Below, piece by piece: positions 1 through 6,706 of a DNA stretch of 10,735 nucleotides. The translations under genes were made by a program, and so were the position numbers. The stretch spans positions 1 to 10,735 of the forward strand of contig JAEXFV010000174.1 in assembly GCA_023451115.1 (NCBI GenBank). The letters are read 5' to 3'. The notes under the pieces are model-generated. The model searched no databases. It saw only the letters and a list, made by a program, of their open reading frames with translations, and had not been told where the DNA came from. Within the stretch, counting starts at the first letter, position 1. Each line of letters opens with the position of its first letter. The stretch is from Bacillota bacterium (GTDB lineage Bacteria; Bacillota; Clostridia; Christensenellales; CAG-138).

Positions 1-102
1 TTGCTCAAAGGCGGCAGTAAAGTGCCCATCAGCGTGGAAGCCGGGGCGAAAATAAGGCAGCGTTTTTTTGATTGGGTATTCCAACGCACTTGGGAGGGAT
101 GA
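1..102 (+). CDS. LytTR-family response regulator, C-terminal tail only (partial)
   Basis: The open frame from base 1 to the TGA at 100-102 encodes 33 residues. They contain the G-SKVPIS motif followed by a short basic/aromatic helix. This matches the last strand and helix of LytTR DNA-binding domains, where a G..VPVS element precedes the C-terminal helix. The rest of the gene lies before the window. Its stop sits 2 nt before the start of the histidine kinase, so the two are probably co-transcribed and translationally coupled. If the call is right, the kinase is flanked by two LytTR regulators. The assignment rests on about 30 residues, so a different regulator family remains possible. Confidence 0.55.
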   Translation: MLKGGSKVPISVEAGAKIRQRFFDWVFQRTWEG

Positions 103-104
103 AA

Positions 105-1433
105 ATGGGTGGCATGGCGCTGGGCGGGTATCTCGTTGCATGGGCAACGGTGTTTTTGCCTTATTCGCTTAGTTGCTTATATCCCATTTATAAAAAGTCA
201 CCAACCTTGCCTTTGGCAGTAAAAGGGGTAATTGCGGCATTTTTTGCTATTTCCCTAACGGTATGGATGTTAATCGGGCGCTATGCTGCTCAGCATTGGA
301 TCATGCTGTTGGGAATGTTGGCGCTTTTGTTGTTGGGGGACGTGTTGCTGAGCTTATATCGAGGTATCCCATTTGTCTTTTTATTTTATTGCGCCATCGG
401 CGGAACAAACGTTTCTGTAGGGTTGTTGCTACTGATGATGGAATTATGGGAAAGCGGATGGATGTCTCCGGTTTTTATCATAAGCGGAGGCCTGCTCCTT
501 AGCTTGGCGCTGGCTAATGTATGCCGGCATGCTCTGAAAAAAATAGTGCTGCCCTATCAGGGGCAAATTGCCAACGGAAAACACAGCCTGTTTGATGGAT
601 CGCCTGGTCTTTATCTATGCCTGATGCTGTTGTTTAATTTTCACAGAGTATCCATGGACCATCCGGAACACAATTTAACCGTGTACTTCATTTGCCTTTG
701 GGGGACATATTGGGCTTATTCCAAAAACGCCCGTTTGATGAATCAGGTGCTGTATAACGCAGATTTTGTGCGGCGCAACAGCATCCTGGAGCATTGTATC
801 CAGCTGCAGCAGACCCAATATGCTGCACTGGAAGAACAGGTGGCGCAAACGAGAGCGGCGCGCCATGATTTAAGGCATCATCAGCGGGTGATGGAGCAAT
901 ATATCCGGGATGGGGATAAAACCAGATTGGAAGAGTACTTAGCGGAGTTTCGGGAACGGGTCGACCTGTGCAGGCAACAGCCTGGGGTTTGCGCCCACCC
1001 GGCAGCGGATGCTTTGGTGCGATATTATTTGGGGCTGATCCAGCAAACCGGCGCCAGGCTGGACATTGCGCTGGACATTCGGGAAGATGTACCGGTTGCG
1101 GCATATGACTTGTGTATTGTGCTGGGAAATTGCCTGGAAAACGCCTTGGAAGCTATACGGGAAACGCAACCGCAGCAGCGCTTTCTTAGAATGCGGGCGG
1201 AGCAAAATGACGATATGCTCACCATTGTGGCAGGGAATAGCTATCAGGGGCAACGGTTGGAGCAGGGAGATGAATTTTTATCCACAAAGCGGCCTGGGGA
1301 GCCGGGGATAGGCCTGTCCAGCATCCGGACGGTGACGGAAAAATATGGCGGCAGCTGCAAGATTGAAGCAAAAGACGGTGTGTTTAAAATTTCTATGATC
1401 TTTTTTGCAAAGGGGGAAAATGCGGCGTGCTAG
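105..1433 (+). CDS. AgrC-type GHKL sensor histidine kinase
   Basis: This is a membrane sensor kinase of 442 aa. The first ~205 residues hold six or seven hydrophobic spans (roughly 5-27, 38-58, 63-85, 88-112, 119-140, 165-180, 190-206). A helical linker (about 220-250) follows. The H-box RHDLRHH puts the likely phospho-acceptor at His254. The GHKL ATPase domain shows the N-box GNCLENALEA (Asn342, Asn346) and the G-box GEPGIGLSSI (398-407). This layout is that of the AgrC/ComD class (HPK10), which usually senses secreted peptides. No AgrB- or AgrD-like gene is visible here, so the ligand is unknown. I chose ATG 105 because GGGAGGG (92-98) lies 6 nt upstream; an in-frame TTG at 72 has no ribosome binding site. 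The gene overlaps the next regulator by 7 nt, which argues for one operon. Confidence 0.9.
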   Translation: MGGMALGGYLVAWATVFLPYSLSCLYPIYKKSPTLPLAVKGVIAAFFAISLTVWMLIGRYAAQHWIMLLGMLALLLLGDVLLSLYRGIPFVFLFYCAIGGTNVSVGLLLLMMELWESGWMSPVFIISGGLLLSLALANVCRHALKKIVLPYQGQIANGKHSLFDGSPGLYLCLMLLFNFHRVSMDHPEHNLTVYFICLWGTYWAYSKNARLMNQVLYNADFVRRNSILEHCIQLQQTQYAALEEQVAQTRAARHDLRHHQRVMEQYIRDGDKTRLEEYLAEFRERVDLCRQQPGVCAHPAADALVRYYLGLIQQTGARLDIALDIREDVPVAAYDLCIVLGNCLENALEAIRETQPQQRFLRMRAEQNDDMLTIVAGNSYQGQRLEQGDEFLSTKRPGEPGIGLSSIRTVTEKYGGSCKIEAKDGVFKISMIFFAKGENAAC

Positions 1434-2143
1434 AAATTGCTCTTTGCATCAGTGTTGAAAAAGATCGCGACCTGATCAGAAAAATGATTCAGTATCGGAT
1501 ACAGACATCCTGCGCCCAGGTAGAAACTGTGGAGTTTTGTACAGGCCAGGATTTTTTGCGGGACTTTACGCCAGGCAAATACCTGTTCCTGTTTCTGGAT
1601 ACGGATTTAGCGGATCTGCCGGGGTTGGAGGTTGCCCGCGCTGTTCGAAAAATGGGGGAAGACTGCCCGGTGGTGTTTCTTTCTGGTAATCCGCGGCATG
1701 CTCTGTCCTGCTATGAGGTGCATCCCGCTGGATTTTTTTTAAAACCTCTGGCTTATGACCGGCTTTGTGAATTGTTTCAATGGCACAGGGCTCTGTTTTT
1801 GCCGGCTTTGCGTGCGATTACCGTGATTTCTGCCCGGGTACCCCGCAAAATTTTGCTTATGGATATTTTATATATAGAGGTGTCTGGTAGAACTAGCCTG
1901 ATCCATTTAAAGAAAGAAACAATTGCCACAAATCGAACGCTCAATGAATTATCAGCCCAATTGGAGGAAGAAGGATTTTTACGGTGCCATAGAGGCTATC
2001 TGGTAAATACAAACCATATAACAGCCCTGGAAGAGAATGCTGCGGTGCTGGAAAGTGGGGAAACTGTGCCAGTAAGCGAGGACAAAAGGAGTATCGTGCG
2101 GCGAATATTGAGGGAAAAGCAGTTTTCCAAATCAGTTGGATAA
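1427..2143 (+). CDS. LytTR response regulator with atypical receiver
   Basis: This 238-aa protein has a receiver domain (about 1-122) and a LytTR DNA-binding domain (about 128-232). In the receiver, Asp58 in FLDTDL aligns with the phospho-acceptor, Ser86 in VVFLSGN with the switch Ser/Thr, and Lys106 in FFLKPL with the conserved lysine. The acidic pair that normally binds Mg2+ at the end of strand 1 (CDD) reads CIS here (residues 7-9), so phosphorylation may be weak or altered. The LytTR part shows the usual ILYIEV strand, the FLRCHRGYLVN segment and a GETVPVS C-terminal strand. It starts with GTG, preceded by AGGGGG (1411-1416), and overlaps the kinase stop, so the pair is a two-component system. 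Its gene ends about 12 bp before a direct repeat that abuts a promoter, making it the best candidate activator of the injection-system operon. Confidence 0.88.
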   Translation: MLEIALCISVEKDRDLIRKMIQYRIQTSCAQVETVEFCTGQDFLRDFTPGKYLFLFLDTDLADLPGLEVARAVRKMGEDCPVVFLSGNPRHALSCYEVHPAGFFLKPLAYDRLCELFQWHRALFLPALRAITVISARVPRKILLMDILYIEVSGRTSLIHLKKETIATNRTLNELSAQLEEEGFLRCHRGYLVNTNHITALEENAAVLESGETVPVSEDKRSIVRRILREKQFSKSVG

Positions 2144-2155
2144 GGGGTTCGGCGT

Positions 2156-2186
2156 TCATGACAATTTTCCCCGGCTTATGACATTT
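2156..2186 (+). promoter_or_regulatory. Candidate LytTR operator: direct repeat 20 bp apart
   Basis: The pattern T-n-ATGACA-n-TT occurs at 2156-2166 and again at 2176-2186, a centre-to-centre distance of 20 bp (about two helical turns on the same face). LytTR regulators such as AgrA and PlnC typically bind two direct repeats about 21-22 bp apart just upstream of the -35 box. Here the second repeat ends 3 bp before the -35 hexamer at 2190. The bases differ from the AgrA consensus, so the operator role is inferred from spacing and position. Confidence 0.5.
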
Positions 2187-2189
2187 CCG

Positions 2190-2218
2190 TTGACGGTGCT
2201 TAGCAGGAAGAATATAGT
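2190..2218 (+). promoter_or_regulatory. Sigma-A-type promoter of the injection-system operon
   Basis: TTGACG (2190-2195) is followed after 17 bp by TATAGT (2213-2218), one mismatch to consensus in the -35 box and one in the -10. Transcription would start near 2225, leaving a leader of about 95 nt before the receiver-only gene at 2322. It lies in the only sizeable gap between the regulator genes and the downstream operon. The leader itself holds an AT-rich stretch and GGAAGGA (2301-2307) but no reading frame I would defend. Confidence 0.65.
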
Positions 2219-2321
2219 ATATTTGTACCTATGCATGAGCAATTATGTATGGCGGAGCAAACGCATATATAAGCGCCTTGCCAGTATCCCGGGCAGACAG
2301 GGAAGGAACGGTACCAGCATT

Positions 2322-2693
2322 GTGAGGATTGGAATTTGTGAAGAAAATCAAGCGGCAAGAGAACAGCTTCGCTATTGGATCCTGCAAGTTTGCGAGCTTT
2401 ACGGCATTGAACCGGAGCTGGCGGCTTATGCGGGAGAAAACACGTTGCTGGATGCTATGCGGCTGCGCCGGTTTGATTTGATTTTCTTGAGCCGGGACGG
2501 CCCTGCCGGGTTCCTTTCGGTAAGACAGCTTCGGGAAAAGGATCCAAAGGTGAAGCTGGTATTCCTTACCGACACCACCCAATATGCTGTGATGGGAGTG
2601 CGTTTGCACCTAACGGATTATATTGTCAAGCCGGCGGAATTCAAGCACATGGTACGGGCGCTAAAACTTGCGGGCGTTGGGAACGGAAGGTAA
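2322..2693 (+). CDS. Stand-alone pseudo-receiver protein (phospho-Asp replaced by Ser)
   Basis: This is a 123-aa single receiver domain with no output domain. It keeps the acidic pair after strand 1 (Glu7-Glu8 in GICEEN), Thr83 in VFLTDTT and Lys103 in YIVKPAEF. However, the phospho-acceptor position reads FLS (Ser57), where related proteins have FLD. It therefore probably cannot take phosphate at the usual site and may act by protein contact, for instance with the kinase or the LytTR regulator. The start is taken as GTG 2322, because the receiver fold begins at once. GGAAGGA lies 14 nt upstream, a little far, and ATT 2319 is an alternative. The frame is open upstream to 2136, but that part overlaps the promoter and looks non-coding. 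The next gene begins 4 nt after its stop, so it belongs to the downstream operon. Confidence 0.75.
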   Translation: MRIGICEENQAAREQLRYWILQVCELYGIEPELAAYAGENTLLDAMRLRRFDLIFLSRDGPAGFLSVRQLREKDPKVKLVFLTDTTQYAVMGVRLHLTDYIVKPAEFKHMVRALKLAGVGNGR

Positions 2694-2697
2694 GACG

Positions 2698-3783
2698 ATG
2701 GGCGGATTGCAGGATTGGAAAAAAAAGGTTCCTCTGGCCACCAGCCAAGACCCTGCGCCGCAGGAAAAACTGATCAAGCGCCAGATTGCGGCTGCAGCGG
2801 GCACAGAGTATTTTGAAAACCGGGACCCCATCTACCATATTACAGAGGACTTTCAAAAGACGTTTGACCTGATGGGCAGCCAGAAAGCCCGAGAACGCAG
2901 CGCCATGCTGTTCCAAACCAATATGTCCCCTGTTACGCCCGGACTTTCCAGCATGGAAGGAGAAGAAAATGCCAATCCCGGCAGGGCTTCTCAGGAGAGA
3001 ACAACCGGTGATATAGAGCAGGAAAGAGCGCAGGCACGGTTTGGAGAACAATCCAGCATGGATCGGTTGGTGGAACCCTCTCAGGCTCCAGGCGACCAGA
3101 TGTTTCTCAGCCGTTTTACGCAAATGGCATTTCAACGCGGCACGATGGCAGGGGCTGTATTGCGGGGAACGGGAAAGATGATGTTGTTTTCCTGCCTCAA
3201 GCGAACAGTGGGCCAATCCCAGCCACTGAATTTTCGGCAGCGCAAACTGTTTGAGAGCAGTTCGCCCCGTCGTAATGTGGCGGGACATCCGCCGGATCAG
3301 GTGATGTTTAATCGGAGCCAGGTAGATGGCGCGGTAGGGCTGGTGGTAGATGTGCTGCGGGATGCACGGCGGGTGGTGGATACAATGGCAGACCTGGCCA
3401 GCGGAGAAAACGCTTTGCCCGGTGGGAGCGGGACGGGAACATTGCAAAAGATGTATCCCTTTCTCTCGGATGAGAAAGAGCAAGCGTTGTTGAGCCAATA
3501 TCAGCAACAATTGGCAGGCGCGCAGGATGTAGAGAGCAAAGCCATTTTGCAGCATGCAATTGTGAAGACACAAGCGTTGATCGACAAAAAGCAGCAAATG
3601 AAGCAGCGCTTTATTGTAGCCTTACGGTCGGTTTCAGATAGCGCAGGCGCGGCGCTGGCAGAGTTTACGCAGCCGGGGTTTGCGCAAGAACTTTTGAACG
3701 GGCTGGAAGAGGATTTGGATCAGCCCGAACCGCCGGATGACGGGGGAGACGGGCCGCTACAGCCGGAAGAAAAGTTGGAATAA
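2698..3783 (+). CDS. Uncharacterised 361-aa protein of the injection-system operon
   Basis: I do not recognise this family. The 361-aa product has no signal peptide and no convincing membrane span. The N-terminal part (1-60) is charged, and residues about 75-130 are polar and probably disordered. A moderately hydrophobic, Gly/Met-rich segment (about 135-170) includes FLSRFTQMAFQRGTMAGAVL. Residues about 205-235 and 255-335 look helical, with Gln-rich heptad-like spacing. The tail is acidic and Pro/Gly-rich (about 336-361). Translation from ATG 2698 is supported by GGAAGG (2685-2690) 7 nt upstream. It sits 4 nt after the pseudo-receiver gene and before the sheath block, so an accessory, cargo or assembly role is possible. 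None of these is shown by the sequence. Coding is well supported by length, ribosome binding site and operon position. Confidence 0.8.
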   Translation: MGGLQDWKKKVPLATSQDPAPQEKLIKRQIAAAAGTEYFENRDPIYHITEDFQKTFDLMGSQKARERSAMLFQTNMSPVTPGLSSMEGEENANPGRASQERTTGDIEQERAQARFGEQSSMDRLVEPSQAPGDQMFLSRFTQMAFQRGTMAGAVLRGTGKMMLFSCLKRTVGQSQPLNFRQRKLFESSSPRRNVAGHPPDQVMFNRSQVDGAVGLVVDVLRDARRVVDTMADLASGENALPGGSGTGTLQKMYPFLSDEKEQALLSQYQQQLAGAQDVESKAILQHAIVKTQALIDKKQQMKQRFIVALRSVSDSAGAALAEFTQPGFAQELLNGLEEDLDQPEPPDDGGDGPLQPEEKLE

Positions 3784-3981
3784 GGTGGGCAAAGCCAATG
3801 GCTTTGGCATAATGCCTTAGTAAAATCCCCAAATCCCAACGGGTTGGGGAAAGGTAGAGGGGAAACAGTGAGAGGGGGGATGCCGGGGTCCAGCAATCCG
3901 TTGTAGAGCGCCAAATGCCGGGGGCATTTGCCAGCGCTGTTGCATCCCGAGGCCCCGGGCTTTTCGGGGAGGAGAAAATCT
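3784..3981 (+). promoter_or_regulatory. 198-nt hairpin-rich intergenic leader
   Basis: This gap holds no credible gene. It contains AAAGCC-AAT-GGCTTT (3791-3805), then GGCAT-A-ATGCC (3806-3816), CCCAA-CGGG-TTGGG (3835-3848), a long compound hairpin (3907-3938) and CCCCG-7 nt-CGGGG (3953-3969). The last one has its 3' arm inside the GGGGAGGAG ribosome binding site (3966-3974) of the gene at 3982, so folding could hide it. Several G-runs occur between 3841 and about 3895. No hairpin is followed by a T-run, so I do not call a terminator, and no good promoter hexamers are paired here. A role as translational or attenuation leader is inferred. Confidence 0.5.
3907..3938 (+). repeat. Compound inverted repeat (RNA hairpin)
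   Basis: CAAATGCC (3912-3919) pairs perfectly with GGCATTTG (3923-3930) across a GGG loop. Directly outside, AGCGC (3907-3911) pairs with GCGCT (3934-3938), with a 3-nt bulge on the 3' side. This makes a 13-bp hairpin ending 27 nt before the ribosome binding site region of the next gene. No U-tract follows, so it is more likely an mRNA stability or attenuation element than an intrinsic terminator. Confidence 0.7.
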
Positions 3982-4407
3982 GTGGATAAACAAGTACAAC
4001 AAGAAACCAGACAAACCCAGGTGATTCAGCCCCAAGAAAAGCTGGCTCAGCACGCCCGGCTATCAGGGATGGATCAAAGCCCAGCGCGGGCGATGGCAAT
4101 CCTGCGACAGGGCGGTTCCCTTACCTGCCTGTGCCCACAAGACGCAATAGCATTGGGCACTTATATTGGAAACAACGCCATGGAAAATTTGCTCAAAAGC
4201 AGGCAAGCGGAGATCGCCATACAACCTTTGCGGTATACCCCCTTGGTGGAACCGTTACAGCCTGCCCCGATACAGGCGGGCTTGCCAGATTTGCAGGATG
4301 TAACAGGAATAGTGGGAGAGCCCTCTGGGTTGCAGCCTTTTCCTTCGGTAGGACTGCATATGCCAGATGGAGGGGCGGCTGGTTGGCTGGGAGGTATCCA
4401 TGAATAA
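3982..4407 (+). CDS. Uncharacterised 141-aa Gln/Pro-rich protein
   Basis: I do not recognise this family. The product is 141 aa. It has a Gln-rich polar N-terminus (1-22), a central part (about 30-75) with two Cys in SLTCLC, and a Pro-rich C-terminal half ending in a Gly-rich segment. There is no membrane span or signal peptide. GTG 3982 is chosen because GGGGAGGAG ends 7 nt upstream; an in-frame start at 3928 would lie inside a hairpin with no ribosome binding site. The last 8 nt overlap the next gene, which points to translational coupling with it. Its reading frame is supported by the ribosome binding site and the overlap rather than by homology. Confidence 0.65.
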   Translation: MDKQVQQETRQTQVIQPQEKLAQHARLSGMDQSPARAMAILRQGGSLTCLCPQDAIALGTYIGNNAMENLLKSRQAEIAIQPLRYTPLVEPLQPAPIQAGLPDLQDVTGIVGEPSGLQPFPSVGLHMPDGGAAGWLGGIHE

Positions 4408-4861
4408 CTTCCTTCCTGAACAACGGGTGGATCCCGAGGACGAGCTTTTTAACGTGCTGACATACAATGGCATTGCATACCACAGGGACGAGGAGGGCGT
4501 GCGGTTCGCGCTAATGGATGCGGGCCGTGAGTGGGAAACCGTTTGCCGGTATGCATCGCAGACGGTTGTGATTTATGGCGTATATCCGTTTCCTGTGGTA
4601 AACAGGGCGCGGGCGTTGGAGCGGATGGATGCCGCAAACGCCCTGCTCAAACGGGGCAGTTTGTTCCTGTGCGGCGATCGGATTGCGCTGCGTACCAGCG
4701 CAGAGCTGTTTGACGCGTATAGCGCACAGGAGGCCATCACGCGGGCGTTGGAATATAACGCACAGGCAATGACCTACTTTTGGAACAGCATGGCCAGCTG
4801 CGCCGATGAAATTCGTGTATTCGATATTGAGGATACAAAAAACAAGGCAAAAACCCAGTAA
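4400..4861 (+). CDS. 153-aa protein, tentatively YbjN / type III chaperone-like
   Basis: The 153-aa product starts at ATG 4400, 5 nt after GGGAGG (4389-4394). Residues 47-135 follow an order reminiscent of the YbjN / secretion-chaperone fold: a strand TVVIYGVYPF, then N-x-AR with a helix ending NALLKRG (80-86), two strands SLFLCGDRIALRT (87-99), and a long C-terminal helix region (108-135). Proteins of that fold are often chaperones that hold secreted clients. Next to a sheath gene this could mean a loading or assembly chaperone, but the match is by eye only. The 8-nt overlap with the previous gene makes that protein a possible partner. The C-terminus is Lys-rich. Coding is certain; the family is not. 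Confidence 0.72.
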   Translation: MNNFLPEQRVDPEDELFNVLTYNGIAYHRDEEGVRFALMDAGREWETVCRYASQTVVIYGVYPFPVVNRARALERMDAANALLKRGSLFLCGDRIALRTSAELFDAYSAQEAITRALEYNAQAMTYFWNSMASCADEIRVFDIEDTKNKAKTQ

Positions 4862-4864
4862 AAG

Positions 4865-4916
4865 AAAGGAGGATTGCTCCGCGTAAGGTCCAATGTGGGC
4901 GCGGAGCACACAAGGG
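4865..4916 (+). promoter_or_regulatory. Sheath ribosome binding site split from its start by a hairpin
   Basis: A perfect AAAGGAGG (4865-4872) is followed by TGCTCCGCG (4875-4883), a 16-nt loop, and the exact complement CGCGGAGCA (4900-4908). The expected sheath start ATG 4917 is 44 nt from the ribosome binding site in linear sequence, too far for normal initiation. With the 9-bp stem folded only 2 + 8 = 10 unpaired nt remain between them. A similar arrangement is known for the phage T4 gene 25 leader. Another in-frame ATG (4893) lies in the loop, 20 nt from the site. Confidence 0.65.
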
Positions 4917-6668
4917 ATGGCAGAATACTTATCCCCGGGTGTATATGTGGAAGAGTATGACTCCGGTGCAGTGCCCATGCAGGGCGTCAGCACCAGCACG
5001 GCCGGCTTTATTGGCCTGGCACAGAGGGGGCCTGTTGTGGGGAAACCGCAGCTGGTTACCAGCTTTGCCGACTATAAGCGGGCATTTGGCGGGTATTTGA
5101 GCGAGGCCAAGTTTGGCGCGGCGCGGTTCCTGCCCTATGCGGTCGAGCAGTTCTTCATCAACGGCGGCTCCCGTGCGTATATCATGCGCGTGGCAGCAGA
5201 AGGCGCTCTGGCAGCCAATGCAACGGCTGGCGCGCTGAAAATCCAGGCGGCAAACCCTGGCGAATGGGGCAACAAGATCCGCGTGGGTATTGAGGCTTCC
5301 TCGAAAGCCAAAACCCAGGTTGCGGCCGTGAATGGCGCGGAACTGACCCTGAAAAACGCTGAGGGATTTTCCGCTGGCGACGTAGTGGAGCTGTTTGACG
5401 GCAAGTCCAAGGCCTATGCTACCATCGTTTCCGCTCTGGATAACGTGGTTACCCTGGACGCTCCCTGCACACTCAATGTGGCGGATGTAAAAATCGGCAC
5501 ACCCAAGTACATCAAAACTTGCGAAGTTACCCTTACCGTAAAACTGGATGATGTGGTAGAAACCTATGCGGACGTATCCCTCTGCCCTGAGGCTGGAAAC
5601 TTTATTGGCGCCCGTACTGTGAAGTCGGACTTAATCGCGGTTTCCGTTGAAAAGGCTGCGCCCGCCGCGAAAGAAGCTGCCAAAGATGGTAAGGACGAAA
5701 AGCCTGCTCCCACACCGGTAAAGGGCATTACGCCCGTTGACCTGGTAGGCGGGGAAGGGGTTGTTGCCCTGAGCGGCGGCAGCGATGGAAAAGTATCCGC
5801 TGTCAATCCCAGCGTATACCTGGGAGAAGACAATGGCCCTGGCAAGCGTTCGGGCTTGGCTGCGTTCCTGGAGAGCGCTGATGTTTCCATTATGGCGATC
5901 CCTGGCGTGACTGCGCCCGAGGTGCAGGCGGCTTTGATCGCTCAGTGCGAAAACAAGAAGTCCTGCTTTGCCATTCTGGATGTGCCCATCGACAGGAAAA
6001 AGACCAATGATGTGGCGGAATTCCGTGATATGTATGACAGCACCTATGCTGCAATGTATCATCCGTGGCTGGAGATGTTTGATCCCCTCTCCAAACGCAG
6101 CGGCTACTTCCCGCCTTCTGGCGCTATGGCAGGCATTTATGCCCGCACGGATAACGAGCGCGGCGTACACAAGGCTCCGGCCAATGAGATTGTACGCGGC
6201 TGCACCGGCCTTAGCTGCAACTACAACGAAGGCGAACAGGATATCCTCAACCCCAAGGGCGTTAACCTGATCCGCGCATTTGCGGGCAGAGGCATCCGGG
6301 TTTGGGGTGCGCGCACCATGAGCTCTAACGGCTTGTGGAAATATCTCAACGTGCGCAGGCTGTTCATCTATGTGGAAGAGTCCATCAAGGCCAACACCAA
6401 CTGGGTGGTATTTGAACCCAACAGCGAAGTGCTTTGGGGCAGGGTCACCCGCACCATTGAAATGTTCCTGGCGACCTGCTGGCGCGATGGCGCTCTGGCC
6501 GGTTCCAGCCCCTCCGAGGCCTACTTTGTTGAGTGCGGCCCCACTACGATGACGCAGGACGATATTGACAACGGCAGGCTGATCTGCAACATTGGCATTG
6601 CGCCGGTGAAGCCCGCTGAATTTGTAATCTTCCGTATCACCCAGCACACCGCTTCCTCGGAAGGCTGA
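4917..6668 (+). CDS. Contractile tail sheath protein (eCIS)
   Basis: This 583-aa protein is the contractile sheath that surrounds the inner tube and drives it forward on firing. The N-terminus MAEYLSPGVYVEE, followed by STAGFIGLAQRGPV and the segment around FFINGGSRAYIMRVA, is the typical sheath opening. The C-terminal part, including LNVRRLFIYVEESIK, NSEVLWGRVTRTIE and the GIAPVKPAEFVIFRI end, forms the conserved core that connects neighbouring subunits. A Lys/Ala/Pro-rich low-complexity linker (about 240-270) interrupts the middle, probably in an exposed variable domain. Start 4917 is preferred over 4893 because sheath proteins of this family begin at MAEYLSPG, and a hairpin can bring the ribosome binding site close. 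Codons are richer in C-ending forms than in the regulators, fitting high expression. It is the only sheath gene in view, and the main tube gene follows 38 nt later. Confidence 0.95.
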   Translation: MAEYLSPGVYVEEYDSGAVPMQGVSTSTAGFIGLAQRGPVVGKPQLVTSFADYKRAFGGYLSEAKFGAARFLPYAVEQFFINGGSRAYIMRVAAEGALAANATAGALKIQAANPGEWGNKIRVGIEASSKAKTQVAAVNGAELTLKNAEGFSAGDVVELFDGKSKAYATIVSALDNVVTLDAPCTLNVADVKIGTPKYIKTCEVTLTVKLDDVVETYADVSLCPEAGNFIGARTVKSDLIAVSVEKAAPAAKEAAKDGKDEKPAPTPVKGITPVDLVGGEGVVALSGGSDGKVSAVNPSVYLGEDNGPGKRSGLAAFLESADVSIMAIPGVTAPEVQAALIAQCENKKSCFAILDVPIDRKKTNDVAEFRDMYDSTYAAMYHPWLEMFDPLSKRSGYFPPSGAMAGIYARTDNERGVHKAPANEIVRGCTGLSCNYNEGEQDILNPKGVNLIRAFAGRGIRVWGARTMSSNGLWKYLNVRRLFIYVEESIKANTNWVVFEPNSEVLWGRVTRTIEMFLATCWRDGALAGSSPSEAYFVECGPTTMTQDDIDNGRLICNIGIAPVKPAEFVIFRITQHTASSEG

Positions 6669-6706
6669 TAAACGCTACAATCTCTGCATGAAAGGACGAG
6701 AATACA

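Noticed and set aside
2113..2128. Hairpin GGAAAA-GCAG-TTTTCC as a terminator of the regulator genes
   Set aside because: The 6-bp stem is AT-rich, lies inside the coding sequence of the LytTR regulator and is not followed by a T-run.
2136..2321. N-terminal extension of the pseudo-receiver protein
   Set aside because: The frame is open, but the extension would overlap the direct repeats and promoter. It has no receiver-like sequence, and the fold starts at 2322.
2641..3597. 318-aa open frame on the minus strand
   Set aside because: It is antisense to the 361-aa gene, which has a proper ribosome binding site and operon spacing. The composition (Cys/His/Leu-rich) is typical of a shadow frame.
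3804..3826. Possible internal promoter (TTGGCA with TAAAAT)
   Set aside because: The two hexamers are only 11 bp apart, and the -35-like bases are part of the hairpins. No alternative pair with 16-18 bp spacing was found.
4893..4916. Sheath start at ATG 4893 giving eight extra residues
   Set aside because: The spacing of 20 nt from the ribosome binding site is poor, and the added residues do not fit the family's usual MAEYLSPG beginning. It is kept only as an alternative.
5631..6647. 338-aa open frame on the minus strand
   Set aside because: It lies wholly opposite the sheath gene, which has clear family motifs. It has no ribosome binding site or recognisable domain, so it is a shadow of GC-rich codons.
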